A stretch of 64,000 nucleotides of DNA from Acidimicrobiia bacterium (GCA_022822905.1 JAJDYE010000006.1:124001-188000), one strand, 5' to 3'; shown: positions 16,227 to 25,177, counted from the first letter of the stretch. The notes: generated from the sequence alone by a model not told the origin. Made by a program: numbers and translations.

Positions 16227-17117
16227 GTGGACTTGTCGCCACCCGCAGTGGGGAGAGCAGTCGCAGAGGTGATGGACGGGGCCAACCCTCACCCCCGAGT
16301 CGAGCGGCTCAGCCGGGGGTTTTCTTGGGTAACGCTGGTGGTAGACGACGTGATCGTGCGAGTGGCACCGTCGGGCGGGTCTCTAGACCCCTACGACCCG
16401 GAGGTGGAGGCGGCCAGCTTGCGCCGGGTGGAAGGGATTGTGCCCGCGCCCTGTGTGCTGGCGGTACAGCCCAGCCCTGACAACCCCATCGGTCGGCCAT
16501 TCGGCGTTCACACCCGGATGCCGGGCAAGGTGCTGAGACTCGGGAATGTGACCGAGCACCGCTCTGAGTACACCGCCGCCGCGGCCCAGGCGTTAGGCCA
16601 ACTCCACAAACTGACGGCGCCAATAACCGTGGCCGAGGCTTACGACGCCGAACTCGACCAGACCGAGGCCGTCTATCGGCGGGCCGCTCCCGACCGCCAC
16701 CCTGAATTCGAGGCTGCGCTGAAGTGGCTGACAGCCAATCGACCCGACTGCGACGATCCCGCGGTGTGGTGCCACGGGGACTTCCGGTTCTCCAACTTCA
16801 GCTGGTCTGGGCCGGGCCAGTTGGGCGGGATCTTGGACTGGGAGCGCTCCTGGCCCGGCGACCCGATGTGCGACGTGGCCTTCACCCAACGCTTCTCCGG
16901 CTGGTGCGCCATCGAAGACTCCACTGACTACGGCCACCACCTCGACCAGGAGCGACTGGCTTATGCCGCCCGCTTCGAGCGAGTCCGCTCCTTCACCGCA
17001 TCAATGCGAGCCATCCGCGCCTGGCTCGACGGCCGCTCCCACGACCCCCGCCTCCTGACCATCGGCCGCCGCGGCGAGGAGGCTATGCAGACAGAACTGG
17101 CTTGGGCCGCGGGCTAG
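16227..17117 (+). CDS. APH-family phosphotransferase-like protein
   Basis: Kinase-like protein of the aminoglycoside phosphotransferase/choline kinase superfamily, 296 aa from GTG 16227. The catalytic loop WCHGDFRFSNF (HGDxxxxN) and the metal motif GILDWERSWPGDP are intact. Actinobacterial relatives encoded near acyl-CoA genes often resemble the ACAD10/11 kinase domain, which phosphorylates hydroxyacyl-CoA; antibiotic resistance is only one possibility. The start is uncertain: an in-frame GTG at 16173 would add 18 residues. It abuts the convergent thiolase gene. Confidence 0.82.
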   Translation: MDLSPPAVGRAVAEVMDGANPHPRVERLSRGFSWVTLVVDDVIVRVAPSGGSLDPYDPEVEAASLRRVEGIVPAPCVLAVQPSPDNPIGRPFGVHTRMPGKVLRLGNVTEHRSEYTAAAAQALGQLHKLTAPITVAEAYDAELDQTEAVYRRAAPDRHPEFEAALKWLTANRPDCDDPAVWCHGDFRFSNFSWSGPGQLGGILDWERSWPGDPMCDVAFTQRFSGWCAIEDSTDYGHHLDQERLAYAARFERVRSFTASMRAIRAWLDGRSHDPRLLTIGRRGEEAMQTELAWAAG

Positions 17118-18284
17118 CTAGCCCCCGCCCAGCACCATCACGTTGTGATACTGGGCACCGGAGCCGGCGCCGGTGACTAGGGCGACTTGGGCGTTGGGGA
17201 CTTGGCCGGGGCCGGCGGTGCCCCTCAATTGCCGCACGGCTTCGACGATCTTCAGGGTGGGGCCGCCCCAGCCGATGTGGCTGTAGCTGAGCAGGCCGCC
17301 GTCGGTGTTGAGGGGGTGGCTGCCGTCGGTGCCGATGCCCGCCTCCCACAAGTACTCGGCCCCCTCGCCTTCGGCGCACAGGCCCAGCATCTCGAACTGG
17401 CGCACCACCTCGTAGGTGTTGATGTCGTAGAGCTCGAACACGTCCACGTCGTGCGGCCTCAGGTCGGCCAAGTCGAACGCCCGCCGGGCAGCGTCGGCCC
17501 CCAACCCCCAGACCTCGTCGTAGCGGGGCGGGTTCACGTATTGCTGGCGGTGCCACTCCGATCCCCCGCCAAGGATGGCCACCGGCGCCTGGGCTAGATC
17601 CCGAGCCCGCTCGGCAGTGGTGATCACCATGGCCGCGGCCCCCTCGGTGGCCAGGCACAAGTCGAGCAGCCGGAACGGTTCAGCCACCATCGGAGAGGCC
17701 AGAACGTCGGCCGCGGTGTAGGGGCCCCGACCAGCCATCACCGCAGCCGGATTCGTCGACCCCGCATTGCGGATGGCGGCGGCGATCGCAGCCAACTGTT
17801 CGGGGTCGGGGGCATAGCGGTGCCGGTATACCTGGGCCACCAGGGCGAACTGGGCCGCGGTGAGCGAACCCCAGCAGGCGATGAACTCGTTGTCGGGCCG
17901 GGTGTAGTCGGCCACCGCCGACCCGCCCATGACCCCGGCCTGGCCCCCGAACACCAGCGCTGTCTCGCACAAACCGGCGGCCACCGCGGCGGCGGCGTCC
18001 AGCGCGCCGGGAACTCCCTGGGGGTAGGTGTCGCACACCCAGCGCAGTGGCTGACCGAATACCTCGGCCCAGTCGGCGGAGCCGGGCTGGAACACGGTTC
18101 CTCCCGGTCCGGGCCAGCGGGCGGCCACCCCGTCGACATCGGCCACACCCAGTCCGGCGTCGTCGAGGGCAGCCAGCGCAGCCCGAAGGGAGACCTCCGC
18201 CGAGGTGGTATCGAGCTGGCGGGCCATCTCGGTGGCCGCCACCCCGACGATGGCCACTCGGTGCAGCGGATGGGTGCCGCTCAC
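17118..18284 (-). CDS. Thiolase-like lipid-transfer protein (SCP2-thiolase/Ltp2 type)
   Basis: A 388-aa thiolase-fold protein of the SCP2-thiolase group, with RVAIVGVAATEM at the N-terminus, LFDLCLATEGAAAMVIT-like core (LLDLCLATEGAAAMVIT), VFELYDINTYEVVRQ, and the C-terminal NTDGGLLSYSHIGWGG. In Mycobacterium the Ltp2 protein pairs with a DUF35 partner to cleave a steroid side-chain acyl-CoA by retro-aldol reaction; a DUF35 gene lies two genes upstream in this operon. The GTG at 18284 overlaps the ligase stop. Aldolase versus thiolase activity cannot be settled by reading. Confidence 0.85.
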   Translation of the reverse strand: MSGTHPLHRVAIVGVAATEMARQLDTTSAEVSLRAALAALDDAGLGVADVDGVAARWPGPGGTVFQPGSADWAEVFGQPLRWVCDTYPQGVPGALDAAAAVAAGLCETALVFGGQAGVMGGSAVADYTRPDNEFIACWGSLTAAQFALVAQVYRHRYAPDPEQLAAIAAAIRNAGSTNPAAVMAGRGPYTAADVLASPMVAEPFRLLDLCLATEGAAAMVITTAERARDLAQAPVAILGGGSEWHRQQYVNPPRYDEVWGLGADAARRAFDLADLRPHDVDVFELYDINTYEVVRQFEMLGLCAEGEGAEYLWEAGIGTDGSHPLNTDGGLLSYSHIGWGGPTLKIVEAVRQLRGTAGPGQVPNAQVALVTGAGSGAQYHNVMVLGGG

Positions 18285-19807
18285 ACCTGCCGGCCTTCTC
18301 CCCAATAGCGGGCTCGCAATTCCTCCTTGGCGATCTTTCCCACCGCGTTCTTGGGCAGCGAATCGGTGAACTCCACCCGCTCGGGGATCTTGATGGAGGT
18401 CAGCTCCGATTGGCGGCACCACAGCCGCAGCTCTTGGTCGTCGGCCGAGGCCCCCTGTTTGAGGGCGACCACGGCCACGATGGCCTCGCCCCACTCGGGG
18501 TCGGGCACGCCGATCACCGATGCTTCCAGCACAGCGGGATGGCGGTACAGCACGTTCTCGATCTCGGTGGGGGCGATGTTGAGCCCGCCTCGAATGATGA
18601 GGTTCTTCATGCGGTCGACGATGTAGATGAAGCCCTCCTCGTCGACCTCGGCCACATCGCCGCTGTGCATCCAGCCATCCCGCAGCGCCTCGGCGGTGCG
18701 CTCAGGGTCGCGGAAGTAGCCCTTCATCACATGGGGGCCGCCGAAGATCACCTCGCCCCGCTCCCCTACCGAGATACCGCGGCCGTCGGGGTCCACTACC
18801 CGCACGTCCACCGCATACGACGGCTGCCCGCACGACGACAGCAACTCGGGCCGCTCCTGCAAGCCCCGCACATGGTCTTCCTTGCGCAGGATGGTGCCGA
18901 TGGAGGCGATCTCGGCCATGCCGTAGAGCTGGTTGAACACCGGGCCGAAGCGCTCCACCAACTCGGCCAGGCGGTCGGGGGAGATGGGCGAAGAGCCGTA
19001 GCCCAGCGTGCGCAGCGACCCCAGCCTGTGGTCGTCGGAACGGTCTAGTCGGTCGAGTAGGCGCATCAGCTGGGTGGGCACCAGAAACGAGTGGCTTACC
19101 CCATGGTCTTCCACCAGGCGGACGTAACGCACCGGGTCGAAGTTGCGGCTGTCGACAAACCCCTGGGCCGCCCCGATGATCAGGCACGGGAGGATGGTGA
19201 TGTTCACGCTGGAGTTGTGGGGAATCTGGATGAGGTAGCGGCTGTGGCGATCGATCTCGTATTCCAGGCAGGCCACGGTGGCGTGCTGGAGCACCCGGGC
19301 GTGGTCGAAGTACACCCCTTTGGGCCGCCCGGTGGTGCCGCTGGTGTACACGATGCAGAAGTCGTCTTCCGGGCGCACCTGATGGAGGGTGGCCGGGGGT
19401 TTGGCCGAGGCGGCATCGGCCAGAGCGTCCAGATCGCGGTCGATGTCGATAATCGGCAAGTCGAACCCGTCGAGCTGATCTCGGTGCTCGGTGTCGGTGA
19501 TGGCCAGGGTTGGGTCGGCGCTGTCGAAGACCTGCTCCAACTCCACCGGGCCAAGCCGGAAATTGAGCCCCACATAGCAGCCGCCAGCTTTGGTGATGCC
19601 GCCAAGCACCTCCACCACCTCGGGGCGGTTGGCCACCAGCAGGGCTACCCGGTCGCCCTTGCCCAGCCCATGGGCTTCCAACAGGGCATTGGCGATGCGG
19701 TTGGTGCGCTCGTCGAGCTGGCGGTTGTCTAGCTCCCGTTCGCCAAAGATGGCGGGGTCGCGGGGATGGCGGGCCGCGTTGCGGGCGAAGGCCAAGCCGA
19801 CGTTCAC
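18281..19807 (-). CDS. Acyl-CoA synthetase (AMP-forming, FadD-like)
   Basis: Activates a carboxylic acid to its CoA thioester through an acyl-adenylate; 508 aa. Motifs in order are the P-loop YTSGTTGRPKG, YGMAEIASIG, the hinge SGDVAEVDEEGFIYIVDRMK with IIRGGLNIAPTEIE, and the C-terminal catalytic Lys in LPKNAVGKIAKEEL. The GTG at 19807 overlaps the DUF35 stop and the end overlaps the thiolase start, so the three genes are translationally coupled. The likely substrate is the acid produced by the upstream P450/SDR steps. Confidence 0.93.
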   Translation of the reverse strand: MNVGLAFARNAARHPRDPAIFGERELDNRQLDERTNRIANALLEAHGLGKGDRVALLVANRPEVVEVLGGITKAGGCYVGLNFRLGPVELEQVFDSADPTLAITDTEHRDQLDGFDLPIIDIDRDLDALADAASAKPPATLHQVRPEDDFCIVYTSGTTGRPKGVYFDHARVLQHATVACLEYEIDRHSRYLIQIPHNSSVNITILPCLIIGAAQGFVDSRNFDPVRYVRLVEDHGVSHSFLVPTQLMRLLDRLDRSDDHRLGSLRTLGYGSSPISPDRLAELVERFGPVFNQLYGMAEIASIGTILRKEDHVRGLQERPELLSSCGQPSYAVDVRVVDPDGRGISVGERGEVIFGGPHVMKGYFRDPERTAEALRDGWMHSGDVAEVDEEGFIYIVDRMKNLIIRGGLNIAPTEIENVLYRHPAVLEASVIGVPDPEWGEAIVAVVALKQGASADDQELRLWCRQSELTSIKIPERVEFTDSLPKNAVGKIAKEELRARYWGEGRQV

Positions 19808-20223
19808 CGGGCTGCCTCCGCAGGGGCGAACGCCGGAAGGGGGTGGCCGTCGGGGCCGTTGACGAACCGCACTCTCACCGGCATACCGATCTCCACGTGA
19901 TCGGGTTCGCAGTCCACGATCCAAGTGAGCAGGTGCCACCCCTCCTCCACGTCCACATCGGCCATCACGTAGGGGGCGGTGAACGCCGCGGTGGGGGGCC
20001 GATGCACGGTGGTGTGGCTGTACACCCGGCCTCGGCCAATGCTGGGCTGATAGTCCCAGTTGGTGCTCTGGCACCGGGGACAGGCGAACTGGGGAACGAA
20101 GAAGCTCTGCCCGCAGTCGTTGCACACCGGTCGAACCAACTCACCCCGGTTCACCGCGGCCCAGAATTCCCCGGTCAGCGGGCGCAGACTCCGGTCCTCA
20201 AGCTCGCCAGTGGGCCCCTCCAT
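19804..20223 (-). CDS. Zn-ribbon/OB-fold (DUF35) protein
   Basis: A 139-aa protein with an N-terminal rubredoxin-like zinc ribbon (C34-N-D-C37 and C48-P-R-C51) and a C-terminal OB-fold (RGRVYSHTTVHRPP, YVMADVDVEEGWHLLTWI). DUF35 proteins bind acyl-CoA substrates and form complexes with thiolase-fold partners. The coupled order DUF35, ligase, thiolase-like supports such a complex with the protein encoded at 17118-18284. Confidence 0.9.
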   Translation of the reverse strand: MEGPTGELEDRSLRPLTGEFWAAVNRGELVRPVCNDCGQSFFVPQFACPRCQSTNWDYQPSIGRGRVYSHTTVHRPPTAAFTAPYVMADVDVEEGWHLLTWIVDCEPDHVEIGMPVRVRFVNGPDGHPLPAFAPAEAAR

Positions 20224-20232
20224 CGGTGATCT

Positions 20233-20284
20233 GCCTATCAGAACTGCGGCCTGCCCATCGGATCAGCAATCCGCCTATCAGAAC
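20233..20284. repeat. 12-bp direct repeat flanking the P450 stop codon
   Basis: GCCTATCAGAAC occurs at 20233-20244 and again at 20273-20284, 40 bp apart. The second copy includes the P450 stop codon. It lies in the only sizeable gap (54 bp) of the 17-22.6 kb operon and may be a small duplication; no function is apparent. Confidence 0.6.
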
Positions 20285-21471
20285 ACCACGGGGTATGTGC
20301 CCCACCAGACCCGGGCGATGTTGGGGTCTTGCTGAGGGGGATTGTCGGGGTCCCGCTGGGCACCGCGCACCAGCAGACCCCGCAAGATCAGCGCCACCGT
20401 TCCCAAAAGGATGGGGGCCCCGGTGTTCTCATCGGCAGGAACGCCGCCGTCGAGCTCCATGCCGATGCAGGCGTGACGTCCTCCGCCGAAGGTGTGACCC
20501 CACCGGGGCACGTCGTCGCGGATCGAGCGGAGCGGGTTGAAACTGTCGGCGTCGTCCCCGAACACCTCGGTGTCGCGGTTGGCCGACCACAGATCGAACA
20601 CCACCGTGTCGCCCACCGCCATCTCGGTGCCGCTGCGCAGCGTGACCGGCTCCACGGCCTCCCGGCGGGCCACCGGGCTGGCCGGGTGCAGCCGCATGGA
20701 CTCGTGCACGCAGTGCTGGAGGAACACCGGATCCTCGATCATGCGGTTGCGGTCTTCGGGATGGTCGTCGAACCAGCCGAATGCGCCATGAACGGCGTGG
20801 GTGGTTGCTGCTCCCGTGGAGTGCATTCCGGCCAGCATGTAGAAGGCCACCTCTCGGCGAACCACATCTCGGGGCAGATCCAGGGAGTCCTGATTGCGGA
20901 CCAGCACCGTGAGCACATCTTTGGGCAGGTCGTCCTCTTCGATCTCGCCCGCGCTGAACCGCTCGAAGAGCTCGGTGCGGCGGTCCAGCGACGGAGCGAA
21001 GAACTCCTTGTCCCAGCCCTCCAGCGCCTCGGCCACCTCGGCTCTCAACTCCTCGGGGTCTCTCGTGCTGTGAACCGCAGTGGCGCCTTCGCTGAACTTG
21101 ACTGCATAGGAGAACAGCCGATCGGTCTCTTCTGCCGTGCCCTCTGAGTAGTCCACGCCAGCGGCGGCCGCGGTGAGGTTGACCACGATCCTGCGGGCCA
21201 AGGGCACCACATCGCCCTTTCCCTGGGCCGCGGCCGGATCCAACTGCTTGTCCACTGCCAGCGGAAGCAGATCCCGCTCATAGTGCTCAAACGTCTCCCG
21301 GCGGAACAGCCGATTCTCCAACCGGCGGCGGCGGCGGTGATCGTCACCCCACAGAGTGAGCAGGGTGTCGGCCATGATCACCCCGGCCGCGTCATACAGT
21401 GCCTGCTTGAGGCCCTTTTGCCGGTAGGCGTCGCGCACCTCGTCGAACCGGGTGAGGGTGATCTCTGCCAT
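20278..21471 (-). CDS. Cytochrome P450 (paralogue of the one at 33.9-35.1 kb)
   Basis: Haem monooxygenase of 397 aa. The haem-binding loop FGGGRHACIG and the K-helix ESMRLHP (ExxR) are intact. The I-helix reads LAGMHSTGAATTH: His replaces the usual acidic residue and Ser replaces the oxygen-activating Thr of AGx(D/E)TT. The first 60 residues are very similar to the P450 at 33892 (both contain RRRLENRLFRR). Electrons probably come from the 3Fe-4S ferredoxin encoded two genes upstream. Confidence 0.92.
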   Translation of the reverse strand: MAEITLTRFDEVRDAYRQKGLKQALYDAAGVIMADTLLTLWGDDHRRRRRLENRLFRRETFEHYERDLLPLAVDKQLDPAAAQGKGDVVPLARRIVVNLTAAAAGVDYSEGTAEETDRLFSYAVKFSEGATAVHSTRDPEELRAEVAEALEGWDKEFFAPSLDRRTELFERFSAGEIEEDDLPKDVLTVLVRNQDSLDLPRDVVRREVAFYMLAGMHSTGAATTHAVHGAFGWFDDHPEDRNRMIEDPVFLQHCVHESMRLHPASPVARREAVEPVTLRSGTEMAVGDTVVFDLWSANRDTEVFGDDADSFNPLRSIRDDVPRWGHTFGGGRHACIGMELDGGVPADENTGAPILLGTVALILRGLLVRGAQRDPDNPPQQDPNIARVWWGTYPVVF

Positions 21472-21510
21472 TGCGGTTTCTCTCCTTGGATCAGGTTGTG
21501 GGGGTCGGCT

Positions 21511-22278
21511 TCATTCCTCGACGCCGTCGATCGACGCGGGGCGGGGCATCCCGGCCAGCACGGTGGAAACCACGCCGCCGTCCACCACCAAGTTGTGGCC
21601 GTTGACGTATTCGGCGTCGTCGGAGCACAGCCACATCACGGCCTTGGCAATGTCGTCGGCGGTGCCCAGCCGCCGGCTGGGGGTGCGTTCGGAGCGGGTG
21701 GCCCGCACTTCGGGGTCGGCCAGGACGGGGGCCGACATGCCGTCGTCGATGATGCCGGGGGCCACCGAGTTGACCCGGATGCCGGCCGAGCCCCATTCGA
21801 TGGCCATCTGCCGGGTGAGCTGGATCACGGCGGCCTTGGTCGGGCTGTAGGCCCCCGAATTGGGGCCGGGCGCGATGCCGTTGATGGAGGAGATGTTGAC
21901 TATCGATCCCTTGCGGCCCTCGGAGATCATGCGGCGGGCCACGGCTCTACCGCACACGAACGGGCCGTTGAGGTTCACATCCACCACCGCCCGCCAATCG
22001 TCCTCCGTGTGGTCGACCAGCGGGGTGAAGCGCACGATGCCGGCGTTGTTCACCAGCGCATCGGGGGTGCCGAAGGCGTCAAGCGCGGCCTCCACCGCGC
22101 CGGAGTCGGTGCTTGACGCCACCAGGGGCACCGCATCGGGCAAAGACTGGGCAATCTCATCTGCGGCGTCGGCATTGATGTCCAGCACCCCCACCCGATA
22201 GCCGCCCGCCGCCGCTTGGCGGGCGATCTCCGCTCCAATGCCGTGTCCGGCCCCGGTCACAATGATCGATTTCGTCAC
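21511..22278 (-). CDS. Short-chain dehydrogenase/reductase
   Basis: A 255-aa classical SDR. The cofactor motif is VTGAGHGIGAEIARQ with GVLDIN after strand 2 (Asp favours NAD), then NNAGIV, a catalytic Ser in IVNISSINGIAPG, and YSPTKAAV with the catalytic Tyr and Lys. It lies 39 bp upstream of the P450 gene on the same strand. An alcohol made by the P450 could be its substrate, which is an inference from order. Confidence 0.93.
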   Translation of the reverse strand: MTKSIIVTGAGHGIGAEIARQAAAGGYRVGVLDINADAADEIAQSLPDAVPLVASSTDSGAVEAALDAFGTPDALVNNAGIVRFTPLVDHTEDDWRAVVDVNLNGPFVCGRAVARRMISEGRKGSIVNISSINGIAPGPNSGAYSPTKAAVIQLTRQMAIEWGSAGIRVNSVAPGIIDDGMSAPVLADPEVRATRSERTPSRRLGTADDIAKAVMWLCSDDAEYVNGHNLVVDGGVVSTVLAGMPRPASIDGVEE

Positions 22279-22343
22279 GAGCGCAAACCTTAGTGGTCCG
22301 CCTGCAAATCAGCGGAGGTGGTCGGCAACAGCAGCGGTCAAAG

Positions 22344-22559
22344 CTACTCCAGGAGGGTGCCGTCGGCGTCGAAGACCTGGATGGCTCGAGAGGGGCAATT
22401 CCGGGCCGCCCGGAGGAGCTGTTGATCGGTGAGATTCCCCACGGTGGGCAGCACGGTGGCCAATTCGTCGTCGTCAAAGGCGAATGCCGCGGGGTAGTCG
22501 GCCACGCATCGCCCCGAGCTCATGCACTCGTCCTGATCGATCTCCACCCGGTAGGCCAT
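22344..22559 (-). CDS. 3Fe-4S type ferredoxin, P450 partner
   Basis: A 71-aa ferredoxin with three cluster cysteines: Cys12, Cys18 (spacing C-x5-C, ECMSSGRC) and Cys55 in NCPSRAI. The missing fourth Cys marks the single-cluster 3Fe-4S type that feeds actinobacterial P450s. It is the first gene of the minus-strand operon containing the SDR and P450, so it is very probably the redox partner of the P450 at 20278-21471. No matching reductase is encoded in the window. Confidence 0.93.
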   Translation of the reverse strand: MAYRVEIDQDECMSSGRCVADYPAAFAFDDDELATVLPTVGNLTDQQLLRAARNCPSRAIQVFDADGTLLE

Positions 22560-22623
22560 GGCATGACCCTAGCCATCTCCTGACCCTGATGGTTTGACGG
22601 CTGCCCAGTAAGGTCGCAAGTCG

Positions 22624-23385
22624 ATGAAGTCAATCGACGGCATGTCTGTGTTGATCACCGGGGGCGGTTCGGGCATCGGCGCGGGAGCGGCGGGGCACTT
22701 GGCTGGCCGAGGGGCGCTGGTGACCATCACCGGCCGTCGTCAGGACAAAGTGGAAGCGGTGGCGGCTGGGGTGGGCGACCGGTGTCGGGCGGTGGCTGGA
22801 GACGTAACCGAGGCAGGCGACCGCACCGCCATGATCGAGGCCGCGGTGGACCACGGCGGCGGTTTGGACGCGCTGATCAGCAATGCAGCCAACATGTACC
22901 GGGGTCCGGTGGACGAACTGGACGAGCAAGCCCTGCTCGACGTGTTCCATACCAACGTGGTGGCGGGCATGATGCTGGTGGGCGAGGCGCTCCCCCATTT
23001 GCGGGAAAGGCAAGGGTGCGTGTTGTTTGTGGGGTCGGTCCACACCCAGCGGGCCTTTCCCGGCGTGGCCCCATACGCCGCCACCAAGGGGGCGCTGGAG
23101 GCGCTCACCGGAGTGCTGGCCGCCGAGTTGGGGCCCCAGGGGGTGCGGGTGGGCTGCGTACGGCCTGGTGCCGTGTTCACCGAGATCAACCAGCGGGCCG
23201 GGCTGATGGGCGACGAGGAGGCCAAGGCCCGGCTGGAGGGACTGGGGCCGGCTCATGCCTTGGGCCGCATCGGCACCGTTGCCGAGATAGCCGAGGCGTT
23301 CGAGTACCTGATCGGGGCCGAATGGGCCACCGGCTCGGTCCTCACTGTGGATGGCGGGCTCAGCCTCGGCATCACCAATGCGTGA
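22624..23385 (+). CDS. Short-chain dehydrogenase/reductase
   Basis: A 253-aa SDR with VLITGGGSGIGAGAAGHLA, TGRR after strand 2 (Arg-Arg suggests NADP preference), SNAANMY in place of NNAG, LFVGSVHTQRA with the catalytic Ser, and YAATKGAL with Tyr and Lys. It is divergent from the ferredoxin gene with 64 bp between starts and overlaps the NTF2-like gene by 8 bp. In-frame ATGs exist at 22624 and 22642; the first is used. Confidence 0.9.
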   Translation: MKSIDGMSVLITGGGSGIGAGAAGHLAGRGALVTITGRRQDKVEAVAAGVGDRCRAVAGDVTEAGDRTAMIEAAVDHGGGLDALISNAANMYRGPVDELDEQALLDVFHTNVVAGMMLVGEALPHLRERQGCVLFVGSVHTQRAFPGVAPYAATKGALEALTGVLAAELGPQGVRVGCVRPGAVFTEINQRAGLMGDEEAKARLEGLGPAHALGRIGTVAEIAEAFEYLIGAEWATGSVLTVDGGLSLGITNA

Positions 23386-23716
23386 TTCGTTGACAGTGGT
23401 TCTAGACCACTTGGCCGCGGTCCGCTCCGGCAACCCTGAAGCCATGGCCGCCGACTATGCCGCCGATGCCGTGCTGATGCGGGATGAGGCATATCGCGGC
23501 CGCGACGCCATTGCCGGCTATTTCACCACCGTGCCCGAGCGGCTGGGCGGCGGCCGAGTGGAGTTTGCCGAGCCCCGGATGGAGGGAGAGCAGGTAGCGG
23601 TTTCTTGGACGCTGGTGGGCGGCCCCGGCGACGGCACGTCAGGTACTGATCGCTTCGACGTGGCCGACGGCATGATCGTCCGCCAGACAGTGGCCCTCGA
23701 CGGCGGGGATTTCTAG
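23378..23716 (+). CDS. NTF2/SnoaL-like protein
   Basis: A 112-aa cone-shaped NTF2-like protein (LAAVRSGNPEAMAADYAADAVLMRDEAYRGRDAIAGYF is split by an Ala/Asp-rich loop; the fold pattern of helix, DAVL strand and RGRDAI is typical). Members act as isomerases, cyclases or hydrolases, or as binding proteins. It overlaps both neighbours, the SDR by 8 bp and the flavoprotein by one base, implying a three-gene operon. Confidence 0.8.
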   Translation: MRDSLTVVLDHLAAVRSGNPEAMAADYAADAVLMRDEAYRGRDAIAGYFTTVPERLGGGRVEFAEPRMEGEQVAVSWTLVGGPGDGTSGTDRFDVADGMIVRQTVALDGGDF

Positions 23717-25173
23717 TGTTCGACGAGAACTACGACGTGGTGGTCGTGGGTTTCGGCGCGGCGGGCACAGCCGCGGCCATCACCGCCTACGATGCCGGCG
23801 CCTCGGTGGTGCTGGTGGAGAAGAACCCCGAGTACCGCCACACCCCGTCGACCCGGATGTCGGGGGGCATGGTGATGACGGTGACCGATGTGGACGCCGG
23901 GGCCCGCTATCTGGATGCCTGCGCCTCGGGCATGGTGCCCTTCGACGTGACCCATGCCTGGTCGGAACGGGCTGCGAGTCTGCCGCAGTGGTTTGAGGAC
24001 GTCATCGGCGGCCTGGACATGGTGGCCTCAGCGGGAGCCGAGCATCCTGATTTCGAGGGGGCGGAGGCGATTGTGGCCGTGCAGCCCGGCGGGGTGGCCG
24101 AGCGGTTGGCCGCCGCGGCCGGGGGCGGTCCCCGGTTCTTCGATGGGCTGGCTGCCGCTGTCGCTCGACGGGACATCCCCATCCGGTGGGACACTGCGGC
24201 GTCTCGGCTGATCCAGGATGCCGATGGCAGGGTTACCGGGTTGACTGTGACCAGCGACGGTCAAACAAATGCTCTGGGCGCTCGCCGCGGCGTTGTGCTG
24301 GCCTGCGGCGGCTATGAGTTCGACGAAGATCTCAAGCGAGACCACCTGCGGGTTTATCCCGCGCACTTCTACGGCAACCCCAACAACACCGGCGATGGGG
24401 TGCGCATGGCCGCCGGGGTCGGGGCCTCCATGTGGCACATGAACCAGATGATCGGCCGGGCCATCGGCCACTTCGACCACAACGGACAGCCGCTGAACTT
24501 CATCATCGGCATCGATCCTCCCGGCTATGTGATCTGCGACCAGGCCGGGAACCGGTTCGCCAACGAGCACAATCAAGCGCTGTTGCGCCACGACTTCTAC
24601 TACGACCTGCTGGCCTACGATCCGGCCACCAACACTTACCCCCGGGTGCCCTGCTATTGGTTCTTCGACGAGTCCCGACGCCAGGCCGGGCCGCTCACCT
24701 ACACCCACTTCGGCGCGGTGGCTGTGGGACTCTACGACTGGAGCGACGACAACACCGCCGAGATCGAGCAGGGTTGGATCGCCCCGGGGTCCACCATCGC
24801 AGAGGCGGCTGTGGCCGCGGGCATGACCGAGGACGCCGCCCAGCAGGCGGCCGCCACTGTGGACGCCTACAACCAACTGTGTCGCAACGGCGATCCCGAC
24901 CCGTGGGGCCGCCCGTCCGACACCATGATCCCCATCGAGAAGCCGCCCTACTACTGCGTGGTGCTGTGGCCCGGAGGATCGAACACCACCGGAGGTCCCC
25001 GCCGCGATCGCCACGGCCGCATCCTTGACGCCTTCGGCGACCCTATTGCCGGCCTGTACGGGGCAGGGGAATTGGGCCAAGCCTCCGGGTTGCTCTACCC
25101 CAGTGACGGATCAAACCTGTCCGAAGCCCTCTGCTTCGGCCAGATCGCCGTCGAACACGCCCTCAGCCGCTGA
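23716..25173 (+). CDS. FAD-dependent dehydrogenase (fumarate reductase/3-ketosteroid dehydrogenase superfamily)
   Basis: A 485-aa flavoprotein. The N-terminal FAD motif is VVVVGFGAAGTAAAITA with VLVEKN, the middle has GVVLACGGYEFDEDL, and the C-terminus closes the FAD site with YGAGELGQASGLLYPSDGSNLSEAL. This is the arrangement of fumarate reductase-like and 3-ketosteroid dehydrogenase-like enzymes, which introduce or reduce C=C bonds next to a carbonyl. The GTG overlaps the preceding stop by one base. The steroid link is inferred from the neighbouring operon. Confidence 0.9.
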   Translation: MFDENYDVVVVGFGAAGTAAAITAYDAGASVVLVEKNPEYRHTPSTRMSGGMVMTVTDVDAGARYLDACASGMVPFDVTHAWSERAASLPQWFEDVIGGLDMVASAGAEHPDFEGAEAIVAVQPGGVAERLAAAAGGGPRFFDGLAAAVARRDIPIRWDTAASRLIQDADGRVTGLTVTSDGQTNALGARRGVVLACGGYEFDEDLKRDHLRVYPAHFYGNPNNTGDGVRMAAGVGASMWHMNQMIGRAIGHFDHNGQPLNFIIGIDPPGYVICDQAGNRFANEHNQALLRHDFYYDLLAYDPATNTYPRVPCYWFFDESRRQAGPLTYTHFGAVAVGLYDWSDDNTAEIEQGWIAPGSTIAEAAVAAGMTEDAAQQAAATVDAYNQLCRNGDPDPWGRPSDTMIPIEKPPYYCVVLWPGGSNTTGGPRRDRHGRILDAFGDPIAGLYGAGELGQASGLLYPSDGSNLSEALCFGQIAVEHALSR

Positions 25174-25177
25174 GGAC

